A DNA stretch of 64,000 nt from Croceibacterium_A sp035626815. GTDB lineage: Bacteria > Pseudomonadota > Alphaproteobacteria > Sphingomonadales > Sphingomonadaceae. This document shows positions 46,528 through 58,303 of this stretch, piece by piece. The notes under the pieces were generated by a model that saw only the letters and a list, made by a program, of their open reading frames with translations, was not told the origin of the DNA and did no database searches. The DNA lies in contig DASPMY010000026.1 of assembly GCA_035626815.1 (NCBI GenBank), positions 1 through 64,000 on the forward strand, given 5' to 3'. The stretch's first letter is position 1. Every line of letters begins with the position of its first letter. A program made the position numbers and the translations under genes.

Positions 46528-47213
46528 CAGCGGAGCCGCTCGACGCAGAGCCGGAACGGGAACCGGCGCCGCACGCGGGCCTCGGCGAGCCCCTCGCGGG
46601 CGAGGATCGTCCGCCATTCGGCCGGGCGGAAGCTGCGCGCGATCGAGGTGTGGCCGTCGAGCCGGACGATGCGGTGCCAGCCCATCACGCTCGCCAGCAG
46701 CGGCCACCCGGCATAGGCGAAGCCGTGGCGGTGCAAGTCGTTGACGAACCAGCCCGCCGCGGCCTCGGCTTCCATGAAGCGCAGGAAGGCGGCGAGCTCG
46801 GCGTCGCGCATGTGATGCGCCACCAGGCTCGAGATCACGCAGTCGAAGCCGCCACCGGCGAGCGCGGCGTAATCGCCGGCGAGGTAGCGGATCGGCGCGC
46901 CGGGCGAGGGCCGGGCTTCGGCCGCGGTCCGGCTGCGCGGGTTGAGGTCGATGCCGGTGAGCTCCGCCTCGAGCCCGCGCTGCAACGACCAGCGGGCGAT
47001 GCGGCGCAGCATGTCGCCGTCGCCGAAGCCGACGTCGAGCAGGCTGAAGCGTCGCCGATGGCCGACCGCGCGGCCGAGGAAGTCGAGCGTCGGGCGATAG
47101 GCGAACGTCACGCGGTTGACCTTGGCGAGGTCGGCCAGCACGGCGCGGTAGGTTTCGGCGTCGAGCGCCGGATCGTCCATCAGCTCGTCGGCGCGGCGCC
47201 GCTCAGCCAGCAT
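46527..47213 (-). CDS. SAM-dependent methyltransferase of the type III PKS operon (SrsB-like position)
   Basis: 228 residues. Motif I is LLDVGFGDGDMLRRIARW and motif II is LTGIDLNPRSRTAA. DCVISSLVAHHMRD and WFVNDLHRHGFAYAG follow, a form seen in ubiE-like or O-methyltransferases next to type III synthases. It overlaps the synthase gene by 11 bases and the flavoprotein by 1. It probably methylates the phenolic ring or hydroxyl made by the synthase. Confidence 0.83.
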   Translation of the reverse strand: MLAERRRADELMDDPALDAETYRAVLADLAKVNRVTFAYRPTLDFLGRAVGHRRRFSLLDVGFGDGDMLRRIARWSLQRGLEAELTGIDLNPRSRTAAEARPSPGAPIRYLAGDYAALAGGGFDCVISSLVAHHMRDAELAAFLRFMEAEAAAGWFVNDLHRHGFAYAGWPLLASVMGWHRIVRLDGHTSIARSFRPAEWRTILAREGLAEARVRRRFPFRLCVERLR

Positions 47214-48264
47214 CGCCTTCGGTCCACCCGAAGCGCAGCCCTTCCATCGCCAGCCCCGGGCCGAAGGCGAGCGCGACGCCGCTCGCCGGGCGCTCGCGCA
47301 TCAGCCGCTCGAGCACGAACAGCACCGTGGCCGAGGACATGTTGCCGTAATCCTGCAGCACCGCGCGCGAGGCGGCGACCTTCTCCGGCGGCAGGCCGAG
47401 GCCGCGCTCGACCGCGTCGACGATCGACTTGCCCCCCGGGTGGACCGCCCACGCCGCGATCTCGGCCACCGGCCGCCCGTCGGTCACCGTCCGCCCGACC
47501 TCGGGGTCACCCAGCGCCTCGGCCAGCCGCGCGGGCACTTCGCCCGAGAGCTCCATCGCGAAGCCGGTGTCGCCGATCGTCCAGGTGATCAGCTCGTGGC
47601 TGTCCTCGAGCGTCAGCGACAGCCCCTCGCCGAGCATCAAGCCGGGCCCGTCGGCGGTGACCAGCGCCGCGGCGCAGCCGTCGGCGAACTGCGCCATCGC
47701 CATCAGCCGCTCGAGGCGGTCGGTCGGCTGGAGATGCAGCGTGCACAGCTCGACCGCCACCACCAGCACCCGCGCCGCGGGATCGGAGCGGACGATGTGC
47801 CCGGCGGTGCGCAGCGCGGTGACGCCGGCGTAGCAGCCCATGAAGCCGATCACCACGCGCTCGACCGACGCCGCCAGGCCGAGCCGCCGGGCGAGCACCT
47901 GGTCGAGTCCCGGCGCGGTGAAGCCGGTGCAGCTGGCGACGACTATGTGCGTCACCGGGCCGAGCTCGCCCAGGCGGCCGATCGCCGCCAGCGCCAGCTC
48001 GGGCGCCTCGCGGGCATAGACCGTCATCCGCGCGAGCGTGCTCGGCGGCTCCGCACCGCCGTAGAAGCTGCCCTGCTCCTCGTGCGTGTCGGCGTCGGAC
48101 AGCACGGTGTAACGGCGGCCGATGCCGGAGCGCTGCAGCATCCGTTCGAGCAACGTGGCCTCGCGCCGGCCTTCGAGCTGCCGCAAGGCCCACGCGTGAT
48201 AGCTGGCGTCGCATTCGGTCGCGGGCACCGCGGCGGCGATGGCGTTGATGCGCGGGGCGGGCAT
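47203..48264 (-). CDS. Type III polyketide synthase (alkylresorcinol/alkylpyrone-type)
   Basis: 353 residues, a chalcone-synthase fold. The catalytic triad is C144 (IGFMGCYAGV), H275 (WAVHPGGKS) and N308 (DYGNMSSAT). The HPGGKSIVD and YGNMSS motifs are typical of bacterial synthases. It should extend a fatty acyl starter with malonyl-CoA to give alkylresorcinols or alkylpyrones, but chain and ring products cannot be read. I chose the ATG at 48264. It heads an overlapping three-gene operon. Confidence 0.92.
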   Translation of the reverse strand: MPAPRINAIAAAVPATECDASYHAWALRQLEGRREATLLERMLQRSGIGRRYTVLSDADTHEEQGSFYGGAEPPSTLARMTVYAREAPELALAAIGRLGELGPVTHIVVASCTGFTAPGLDQVLARRLGLAASVERVVIGFMGCYAGVTALRTAGHIVRSDPAARVLVVAVELCTLHLQPTDRLERLMAMAQFADGCAAALVTADGPGLMLGEGLSLTLEDSHELITWTIGDTGFAMELSGEVPARLAEALGDPEVGRTVTDGRPVAEIAAWAVHPGGKSIVDAVERGLGLPPEKVAASRAVLQDYGNMSSATVLFVLERLMRERPASGVALAFGPGLAMEGLRFGWTEGDAG

Positions 48265-48479
48265 GGTCACGCCGATGGAACCGACGAGGGGACAGGAGGT
48301 GCCGGGCCACCGGCGCGCGCGCAAGTCCCGGCCGGTCGCGGATGGCCGGTCATGCGGGTTCGTGCCCGGTCGCGGGCGGCGGGTTCAGCCGAACCGCCGG
48401 GACGAGCCGATTTCCGGCCTGGCAGCCCCTAGCGCGAACACGGCGCTGTCCGCGCGACGCCTCGGTCTGAAGGGGGAGA

Positions 48480-48554
48480 TGGTGGGCGTAGGAAGGATTG
48501 AACTTCCGACCCCTGCGATGTCAACACAGTGCTCTACCACTGAGCTATACGCCC
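48480..48554 (-). tRNA. tRNA-Val (anticodon GAC)
   Basis: The minus strand folds as a cloverleaf: acceptor GGGCGTA/TACGCCC, D-arm GCTCAGTGGTAGAGC, anticodon stem CTGTG/CGCAG with loop TTGACAT (anticodon GAC), and T-arm GGAAG-TTCAATC-CTTCC. The discriminator A is followed by an encoded CCA. It reads GUC and GUU codons. Confidence 0.95.
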
Positions 48555-48639
48555 GAACCATCCCGGCCGTCGGGGTGGACGGCAGGCGCGGCATCTAGCG
48601 ACGGCCGCCGCCGATGACAAGGGGTTGGCGGCGCCCGAT

Positions 48640-49023
48640 TCAGGGGCGCAGCGAGGCCTCGGTCGCGAGGTCTTCGAAGATCCGCTCGACCTCGAGCACG
48701 AGGTCCTTCAGGTGAAACGGCTTCGACAGCATCTTGGCCCGCGGCGCCTCGCGGCTGGCCTTGAGCGTCACCGCGGCGAACCCGGTGATGAACATCACCC
48801 GGGTGCGCGGGCTGATCTCGGCGCAGCGCTGGGCCAGCTCGATGCCGTCCATCTCGGGCATGACGATGTCGGACAGCAGCAGGTCGTAGTCCTCGGCCTG
48901 GAGCAGCGGCAGCGCCTCGGTGCCGCGATCGACCGAATCGACCGCATAACCGGCCTGCTCGAGCGCGCGCGCCAGGTAGGTGCGCATCGCTTCGTCGTCT
49001 TCGGCCAGGAGGATGCGGATCAT
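48640..49023 (-). CDS. cpdR: CpdR-like single-domain response regulator
   Basis: 127 residues, receiver only. Acidic pocket EDD at 8-10, phospho-acceptor D52 (SDIVMPEMDGIELAQRCAEI), T/FITGFAA switch region and KPF lysine near 100 (MLSKPFHL). The sequence is that of CpdR, which in its unphosphorylated form delivers substrates such as CtrA-pathway proteins to ClpXP. The ATG at 49023 begins MIRILLAEDD. The upstream in-frame extension has no receiver homology. It is divergent from N-formylglutamate amidohydrolase, as in Caulobacter-like genomes. Confidence 0.92.
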   Translation of the reverse strand: MIRILLAEDDEAMRTYLARALEQAGYAVDSVDRGTEALPLLQAEDYDLLLSDIVMPEMDGIELAQRCAEISPRTRVMFITGFAAVTLKASREAPRAKMLSKPFHLKDLVLEVERIFEDLATEASLRP

Positions 49024-49100
49024 CGGTTGCCCCCAACAAGTAGTGCTGCGAAGCGTTCCCATATTCCCAGGGCGCTTAAGAATCTCATAGAATTTCGCCG

Positions 49101-50087
49101 ATGACCAGCTTTGACACAGGTCGCGATCGCGGCCAGCGTGCGGCGATGGCGCAAACGGGCTCGGCGGCGCGCGATTCGCGCGAAGGGGGTGGGGGCAGCA
49201 TTCCCGGCGCGCCCGGGCAGCCGGCGTTCTCGCTGGTGCTGCGCGACCCCTCGCCGGTGCCGGTGCTGATCGCCGTGCCCCACGCCGGGCGCGCCTACCC
49301 GGCCGAGTTCGGCGAGACGATGCGCAACCAGGCCGCCGCGGCGCTCCGGCTGGAAGACCGCTTCGTCGACCGGGTCGCCGAGCAGGTGGCGCGCAGCACC
49401 GGGGCGGCGCTGCTCGTCGCCCATGCTCCGCGAGCGATGATCGACCTCAACCGCGCGCCCGACGACGTCGACTGGGACATGGTCGCCGGGGCCACGCCGG
49501 AAAAGCGCGTGCGGCTCGCCGCCGGGCGGCGCGCGCGCAGCGGTCTCGGGCTGGTCCCGCGGCGGCTTCCCGGCCTCGGCGAGCTGTGGAAGCGGCGGAT
49601 CGACCAGGCCGAGCTCGCCGCGCGGATCGAGCAGGTTCACCAGCCGTACCATGCGGCGCTCGGCGCCGGGCTCGAGATGCTGCGCGACCGCTGGGGCGCG
49701 GCGCTGCTGATCGACCTTCATTCGATGCCCCCGCTCGGGCCCAAGCGCGGCCCTGAGGCGGCGCCCGACTTCGTCGTCGGCGACCGCTTCGGGGCGTCGT
49801 GCGACGGGGGCCTGAGCGCGGCGGCGTTCGACCACTTCGCCGCCGCCGGCCGGCGCGCGGCGCACAACCGGCCGTACGCCGGCGGCTACGTGCTCGACCG
49901 CCACGCGGCGCCGGCGCGCGGCCTCCACGCGCTCCAGCTCGAGATCTGCCGCTCGGCCTATCTCGACGCTTCGCTGCGCGAGCCCGGCCCGGGCGTCGCC
50001 GCGGTGGCGCGGGTGCTCGCGGGGCTGGTGCGCCGCGTCGCCGAGGAGCTCGTCGGCGGACGCAGCCTGCCTCAGGCGGCCGAGTAG
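49101..50087 (+). CDS. N-formylglutamate amidohydrolase
   Basis: 328 residues. It hydrolyses N-formylglutamate to formate and glutamate in histidine degradation or related pathways. Conserved parts are VLIAVPHAGRAYP, ARAMIDLNRAPDDVD-type (APRAMIDLNRAP), LLIDLHSMPP and HALQLEICRSAYLD. The histidines in HAGR and DLHS are likely zinc ligands. An N-terminal extension of about 35 low-complexity residues (RDSREGGGGSIPG) could mean the true start is the ATG at 49146. It is divergent from cpdR. Confidence 0.88.
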   Translation: MTSFDTGRDRGQRAAMAQTGSAARDSREGGGGSIPGAPGQPAFSLVLRDPSPVPVLIAVPHAGRAYPAEFGETMRNQAAAALRLEDRFVDRVAEQVARSTGAALLVAHAPRAMIDLNRAPDDVDWDMVAGATPEKRVRLAAGRRARSGLGLVPRRLPGLGELWKRRIDQAELAARIEQVHQPYHAALGAGLEMLRDRWGAALLIDLHSMPPLGPKRGPEAAPDFVVGDRFGASCDGGLSAAAFDHFAAAGRRAAHNRPYAGGYVLDRHAAPARGLHALQLEICRSAYLDASLREPGPGVAAVARVLAGLVRRVAEELVGGRSLPQAAE

Positions 50088-50107
50088 GTTCCCCTCGCCC
50101 GGACATG

Positions 50108-50141
50108 AAAAAGCCACCTCGTGAGCAAGTCACGAGGTGGC
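50108..50141 (-). terminator. Intrinsic terminator downstream of the SapC gene
   Basis: An 11-bp stem GCCACCTCGTG/CACGAGGTGGC with a 7-base loop (50113-50141) is followed on the minus strand by TTTTT (50108-50112). It lies between convergent genes and is about 170 bases past the SapC stop. Confidence 0.82.
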
Positions 50142-50245
50142 CAAGGTTCAGGGAGGAGATGCGCCGAAGCGCATCTATCCAGCCGGGCCATGAGGGAAGC
50201 GCCGGCCGGACGTATCGAATGTAGGGGTTATCGCCCGGACATCAA

Positions 50246-50283
50246 GAGGGGAGCGCGACGGCAAGGTCCGTCGCCGCCCCCTC
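50246..50283. other. Imperfect hairpin in the SapC 3' region
   Basis: GAGGGG pairs with CCCCTC, and the inner 7-bp GCGACGG pairs with CCGTCGC round a 6-base loop. It lies just past the SapC stop codon on the minus strand, so it may stabilise the message or aid termination. Confidence 0.55.
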
Positions 50284-50308
50284 TCGATCGTTTCGCCGCT
50301 GGCGGGCC

Positions 50309-51100
50309 TCAGCTCGCCGCGGCCTCGGCCGGCGCGGGCTGGGCCGCGGGGCCCTTGCCCTGCGCGGTCTGCTTGGCGAAGACCACGCGCATCAGGTCGA
50401 GCGAGAACAAGTGCGCGTAGATCAGCGGCAGCAGCCCGATCTCGTTCCACTGCTTGACCTTGTCGGCATCGAGCTCGCGCAGCTTTTCCTGGTTGACCAT
50501 CTTGAAGCCGCGATAGACGTACGGCTGGTCGGGGTTTTCGACCCGCTGGATCGACACTTCGCCTTCCATCAGCAGGTCGGCCTTCTGGAGCTCCTCGATG
50601 AACGCCTGGGTGCGGGCGCCGGCTTCCTCGAACTTCTCGCAGAAATCGAGCAGCTGCTTGGTGTGCTCGCTCGGCTGGCCGTCGGCGAACAGCGCCTGGC
50701 CTTCCTCGAACTCGCCGATGATTTCGGAGGTCGGGTCGAAGCACAGCGACATCTCGTCGGCGTCGGGCCGCAGCCGCGCCAGCAGGAACGGATAACGGCG
50801 GATGTAGGCCGGGACATAGCAGTCCTGCAGCACGGTGCCTTCGTCGTCGAAGAACACGTTGACGCCTTCGTTGAGGCCCAGCAGCGCGAGCGGCACCGGC
50901 TTGTCGCCGGCGGAAAACACGATCGGGAAATCGCGTTGCGCCTGGGGGAATTCCTCGACCGTCAGCGGAATCGCGTGCTGGTTGCCGATCCACGAGGCCT
51001 TGTCGACCGTGCGGGCGCGCCAGGTGCCGTGGTCGCGGCTGTTGAGGGGCATGAGGTCTTTGTAGAACAGGGGCAGATTAGCTTGCGGCGCGCTGGCCAT
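50309..51100 (-). CDS. SapC family protein
   Basis: 263 residues, soluble, without a signal peptide. SapC-like segments are LPLFYKDLMPLNSRDHGTW, FPIVFSAGDKPVPLALLGL, VNVFFDDEGTVLQDCYVPAYIRRYPF (here quoted in part) and a C-terminal Ala/Pro tail (PAAQPAPAEAAAS). The family is named after a peptide-resistance locus but shows no transporter features. In alphaproteobacteria it often accompanies TonB receptors for complex nutrients, which are not adjacent here. The role is unknown. Confidence 0.85.
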   Translation of the reverse strand: MASAPQANLPLFYKDLMPLNSRDHGTWRARTVDKASWIGNQHAIPLTVEEFPQAQRDFPIVFSAGDKPVPLALLGLNEGVNVFFDDEGTVLQDCYVPAYIRRYPFLLARLRPDADEMSLCFDPTSEIIGEFEEGQALFADGQPSEHTKQLLDFCEKFEEAGARTQAFIEELQKADLLMEGEVSIQRVENPDQPYVYRGFKMVNQEKLRELDADKVKQWNEIGLLPLIYAHLFSLDLMRVVFAKQTAQGKGPAAQPAPAEAAAS

Positions 51101-51177
51101 CGTCTCTCTCCGGTAAGGCTGGTCGCTTGTGCCGGGACCGAGGCTCCGCACGTGCGTCGGCGCGCTTTATCGAGCGA

Positions 51178-52611
51178 TCACCGCGCGCGCAAGGGCGGGA
51201 CCAGCTTGCCGGGATTGAGCAGGCCGTGCGGATCGAGCGCCTGCTTGATGCTGCGCATCAGCGCCAGCTGCACCGGGTCGCCCAGCCGCGCCAGCTCGTC
51301 GCGCTTCAATTGGCCGATGCCGTGCTCGGCGCTGATCGAGCCGCCCCATTGCGTGACGAGGTCGTGGACGAACGCGCTGATCGCCTTGCCGTCGCCCGCT
51401 TCCCACTCGCCGCGCATCGCGCCTGGCGGGGCGAGCACGTGGAAGTGGACGTTGCCGTCGCCGAGATGGCCGAAGGCCACGGCGGTGGTGCCGGGAAAGC
51501 GCGCCTCGACCTCGGGTGCCGCGGCGGTGACGAACTCGGCCATCCGCGCCACCGGAACCGAGATGTCGTGCTGCATCGCCGGGCCGAGCGCGCGCTCGGC
51601 GGGGGCGATCTCGTCGCGCAGCCGCCAGAACTGCTCTGCCTGGGCCTCGCTGGCGGCGATCGTCGCGTCCTCCACCAGTCCGGCCTCGAACGCGCTGGCG
51701 AGCAGGTCGCGGGCCAGCTCGGGCAGGGCGGCGGCGCCGGCGCGGTCGGCCGCCAGCTCGATCAGCGCATGCCACGCGTGCTCGCCGGCGAGCGGCGCGC
51801 GCGCGCCGGGGACGTGGGCAAGGACCGCCGCGAGGCTGTGCCGGGGCATGACCTCGAAGCCCTCGAGCGCGTCGCCGGCGCGCTTATCGGAGTGCAGCAG
51901 CAGCGCGCGCGCCGCCTCGATCGAGCCGAGCCCGGCCCACAATACCGCACGCTCGGCCAGCGCCGGGAGCAGCCGCAAGGTCGCCGCGGTGACGATCCCG
52001 AGGGTGCCCTCGGAGCCGATCAGCAACTGCTTGAGGTCGAAGCCTCGGTTGTCCTTCTTGAGCGGGACGAGCGCGTCGAACACGCTGCCGTCGGCCAGCA
52101 CCGCCTCGATCCCGAGCACTTGCGCGCGCATCGAACCGTGGCGCAGCACCTGGGTGCCGCCGGCGTTGGTCGAGACCAGCCCGCCGATCGTCGCCGAGCC
52201 CTTGCCGCCGAGCGTCAGCGGGAAGCGCAGGCCGTGCGCCTCGGCCGCCTCGTGCAGCGTCTGCAGGATCACGCCCGCCTCGCACGTCGCCTCGCGCGCG
52301 TCCGCATCGAGCCGGCGGATCGCGTTCATCCGCCGCAGCGACAGCACCACCGCCTCGCCGCTGTCGTCGGGGGTGGCGCCGCCCGACATGCCGCTATTGC
52401 CGCCCTGGGGCACGACGGGGATGCGATGCCGCGCGCACAGCTTCATCAGCCCGGCGACTTCGGCGGTCGAGGCGGGCGAGGCCAGCGCCAGCGCCCGCCC
52501 GCTGAAGCGCCCGCGCCAGTCGGTCAGCCACGGCCCGAGCAGCTCCGGGTCGCGCGTCAGCCCGCGCTCGCCGAGCAACGCGCCGGCGGCGGCGAGAAAG
52601 GCATCGTCCAT
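51178..52611 (-). CDS. FAD-linked oxidase (D-lactate / D-2-hydroxyglutarate dehydrogenase type)
   Basis: 477 residues. The N-terminal FAD_binding_4 domain has PVVPQGGNSGMSGG and LTLGGKGSATIGGLVSTNAGG, and the C-terminal FAD-oxidase domain has FGHLGDGNVHFHV and SAEHGIGQLKRDEL. It probably oxidises a D-2-hydroxy acid and passes electrons to the respiratory chain. The precise acid is not resolved. I chose the ATG at 52611, which begins MDDAFLAAAG. An upstream extension to 52677 lacks homology. Confidence 0.88.
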   Translation of the reverse strand: MDDAFLAAAGALLGERGLTRDPELLGPWLTDWRGRFSGRALALASPASTAEVAGLMKLCARHRIPVVPQGGNSGMSGGATPDDSGEAVVLSLRRMNAIRRLDADAREATCEAGVILQTLHEAAEAHGLRFPLTLGGKGSATIGGLVSTNAGGTQVLRHGSMRAQVLGIEAVLADGSVFDALVPLKKDNRGFDLKQLLIGSEGTLGIVTAATLRLLPALAERAVLWAGLGSIEAARALLLHSDKRAGDALEGFEVMPRHSLAAVLAHVPGARAPLAGEHAWHALIELAADRAGAAALPELARDLLASAFEAGLVEDATIAASEAQAEQFWRLRDEIAPAERALGPAMQHDISVPVARMAEFVTAAAPEVEARFPGTTAVAFGHLGDGNVHFHVLAPPGAMRGEWEAGDGKAISAFVHDLVTQWGGSISAEHGIGQLKRDELARLGDPVQLALMRSIKQALDPHGLLNPGKLVPPLRAR

Positions 52612-52754
52612 CCTCCGGCTTTGCCAGCGCGGACCGGCGCTTGCAAAGGACAATCGGAGGGTTAAGCCGTCATTCAATCGGAGGGAGTAGAGGGGGGAGC
52701 TGCCGGCCGCCGTTGCGGCCCGAGGCTACCGAGCGGATCGAGCCCAGCCACTAG

Positions 52755-53336
52755 ATGAACAGCGTCGTCGCCTTCCTGTCCCCGCTTGCCCTGCTGCTGC
52801 CGGCAGTGGCCGGCGAGCTGCCGGGAGCGGCGCCGCCGGACGACATGGCGCGCGCCGCGCCCGAGGACGCGGCCCCGCCGCCGATGGGCTTCGATCCCGC
52901 CTCCACCGAGCCGTTCAGCCTGCTGGGCGAGGCTCGGCAGCCGCCACGGGCGGACCAGGTCCGGATCGAGGAGCGGGTGATCATCCGCATCGCGCCGAGC
53001 TCGCCGGCGGTGCGCGAGCGGATGATGGCGCTGCTGCCGCGCCGCTCGCAGCCGACCAGCTACCAGGAGCAGAAGCTCGACGGCTGCGTGCCGATCGGCG
53101 CGATCGTCGGGGTCCAGCCGGCGCGGCAGAACCGGCTGCTGCTGTTCATGCGCGACCGGCGGATTCTCAGCGCGGCGCTCGAGCGCGCCTGCAACGCCGA
53201 CGATTTCTATTCCGGGTTCTACATCGAGCAGAGCCGCGACGGGCAGCTGTGCTCGAGGCGCGACGAGCTGCAATCGCGCACCGGCGCAAGCTGCAAGGTG
53301 GCCCAGCTCAACCGCCTCGTCGCCCTGCGCGACTGA
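52755..53336 (+). CDS. Secreted hypothetical protein
   Basis: 193 residues with a short hydrophobic signal (MNSVVAFLSPLALLLPAVAG) followed by a Pro/Ala-rich low-complexity stretch (AAPPDDMARAAPEDAAPPP) and a compact C-terminal domain with four cysteines (DGCVPIG, ERACNAD, QLCSRR, ASCKVAQ), which could form two disulfides. A conserved-looking VIIRIAPSSP segment lies in the middle. I do not recognise a named family. Similar secreted proteins are common in sphingomonads. Confidence 0.72.
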   Translation: MNSVVAFLSPLALLLPAVAGELPGAAPPDDMARAAPEDAAPPPMGFDPASTEPFSLLGEARQPPRADQVRIEERVIIRIAPSSPAVRERMMALLPRRSQPTSYQEQKLDGCVPIGAIVGVQPARQNRLLLFMRDRRILSAALERACNADDFYSGFYIEQSRDGQLCSRRDELQSRTGASCKVAQLNRLVALRD

Positions 53337-53458
53337 GCGGCTGCCGCTTCCTTGACTTTCACGCGCCGCGCGATAGGGCGCGGGCGTCGCGCCGGGCTCT
53401 CGCACTCGGCGCATGATCGCGTGGAAACCCCACGCCCGTTCCGGACATTACCCCAGTC

Positions 53459-54838
<1,380 letters not shown>

Positions 54839-54901
54839 GAAAGCGTTCTCCTCACCCGCCGTCAGACGCCCGAGGCAGCGTCCGCGGCCGGACAGGCGCC
54901 G

Positions 54902-55060
54902 CTAGAGGTTCTTGGCGTTGTCGCCGCCCTTGCGGCCCTCGCGATCACGGGCGTTCGACTTGTCCGGATCGCGCGACTGAGCCTTCTGCAGCTCGATGTT
55001 GGGGCTGTCGCTGCCGCGGTTTTCCTGGCGTGCCTGGGCGTTGCCGGTCTCGCTGCTCAT
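54902..55060 (-). CDS. 52-residue disordered small protein
   Basis: An ATG at 55060 preceded by AAGGAG (about 7 bases) opens a 52-residue frame, rich in Asp, Arg, Asn, Ser and Gly (for example NRGSDSPNIELQKAQSRDPD), ending GDNAKNL. No hydrophobic core is visible. It resembles in size and composition the 57-residue protein at 40807-40980. Function is unknown. It lies convergent with the helicase gene and downstream of the UvrD-type gene. Confidence 0.75.
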   Translation of the reverse strand: MSSETGNAQARQENRGSDSPNIELQKAQSRDPDKSNARDREGRKGGDNAKNL

Positions 55061-55106
55061 CGTCGTCTCCTTCGCCGGGAGAACGGACGGCGCGGGATAG
55101 GTTTCC

Positions 55107-57419
<2,313 letters not shown>

Positions 57420-57528
57420 CTAGGGAACAGGGGAGGGGGGCGCAACCCTTGGGCGGGTGTCAGGGACGGAACTAGGGCATGGCGCGGCGCGTTCCCCGGC
57501 CATACCCGCATTCCATGGAGACGTTACG

Positions 57529-58197
57529 ATGCGTACCCTTCTGCTTGCCGGTGCCGCCGCTTTGACGCTGACGGCCCTGCCGACCGTGCTTAGCGCGCAG
57601 AACGGTGGCCCCGAAGCCGCCGCCGCCGCCGACTTCACGATGACCGCCGAACAGCAGGCCACCTTCGATGCCTGGCCAGCCGATCGCCAGACCTACTATA
57701 CCGACCTCGACGCCGAGCATCAGGCCTATTTCTGGTCGCTGACCCCGCGCCAGATGGAAGGCTACTGGGTGCTGACGCCCGAGCAACGCATGCAGGTCTT
57801 CGCCATGACCCCGACGGCGCGGGCCAGTGCCTGGACCTCGATCGAGGCGCAGCTCGCGGCGAACGCCAACAACAGCGGGACCAGCGTGGCGGCGCGCACC
57901 GGCGGCGCGGTGCCCGGCCCGCAAACGACCGCGCAGGCGAACGTCCGCGCGACGCCGGGTCCGGCGACCACCACGGTGGCCACCAACGCCAGCGGCCAGA
58001 CGGTCGTCGCCACCAACCACCCGGGCAACCTGACCCCGCCGCCGGCGCAGGCGCTCAACAAGACCTACCCGATTTGCAGCCGGGCGGTGCAGGACAGCTG
58101 CCAGAACCCCGGCGAGGGCGGTGCTCCGGGCCGCTCGCGCGCGCTCGGCTACTGGCCGGGCGAGCCGGCCAGCGAACGCACCGACCGCGGCGGCTGA
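57529..58197 (+). CDS. Secreted Ala/Thr/Gly-rich hypothetical protein
   Basis: 222 residues. The signal peptide MRTLLLAGAAALTLTALP decides the start at 57529, with GGAG 8 bases upstream. After the signal comes a conserved-looking DFTMTAEQQATFDAWP and QAYFWSLTPRQMEGYWVLTPEQRMQV region, then a low-complexity Thr/Ala stretch. Two cysteines (ICSRAVQDSCQNPGEGG) close the C-terminal part. It resembles sphingomonad periplasmic proteins with repeated aromatic Ala-rich helices. Role unknown. Confidence 0.75.
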   Translation: MRTLLLAGAAALTLTALPTVLSAQNGGPEAAAAADFTMTAEQQATFDAWPADRQTYYTDLDAEHQAYFWSLTPRQMEGYWVLTPEQRMQVFAMTPTARASAWTSIEAQLAANANNSGTSVAARTGGAVPGPQTTAQANVRATPGPATTTVATNASGQTVVATNHPGNLTPPPAQALNKTYPICSRAVQDSCQNPGEGGAPGRSRALGYWPGEPASERTDRGG

Positions 58198-58220
58198 TCG
58201 CCGACGCTGGAGAACGACGA

Positions 58221-58250
58221 GGGCCGCCCGGGCATCCCGGCGGCCCTTTT
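58221..58250 (+). terminator. Intrinsic terminator after the 57529-58197 gene
   Basis: Stem GGGCCGCC/GGCGGCCC with loop CGGGCATCCC (itself partly paired) followed by TTTT. Located 23 bases after the stop codon and before the LysRS start. Confidence 0.85.
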
Positions 58251-58303
58251 CGTCGGGGCGGCCCTTGCACCCCGCGCCGGGTTCCGCGAAAGGCGCGGGC
58301 GCA

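Noticed and set aside
49024..49100. A CtrA-like TTAA element between cpdR and N-formylglutamate amidohydrolase.
   Set aside because: Only one half-site (TTAA) is clear. The second half needed for a TTAA-N7-TTAA box is absent.
50309..51100. Treating SapC as part of an antimicrobial-peptide transporter.
   Set aside because: The name is historical. The protein has no membrane segments and no transport genes lie beside it.
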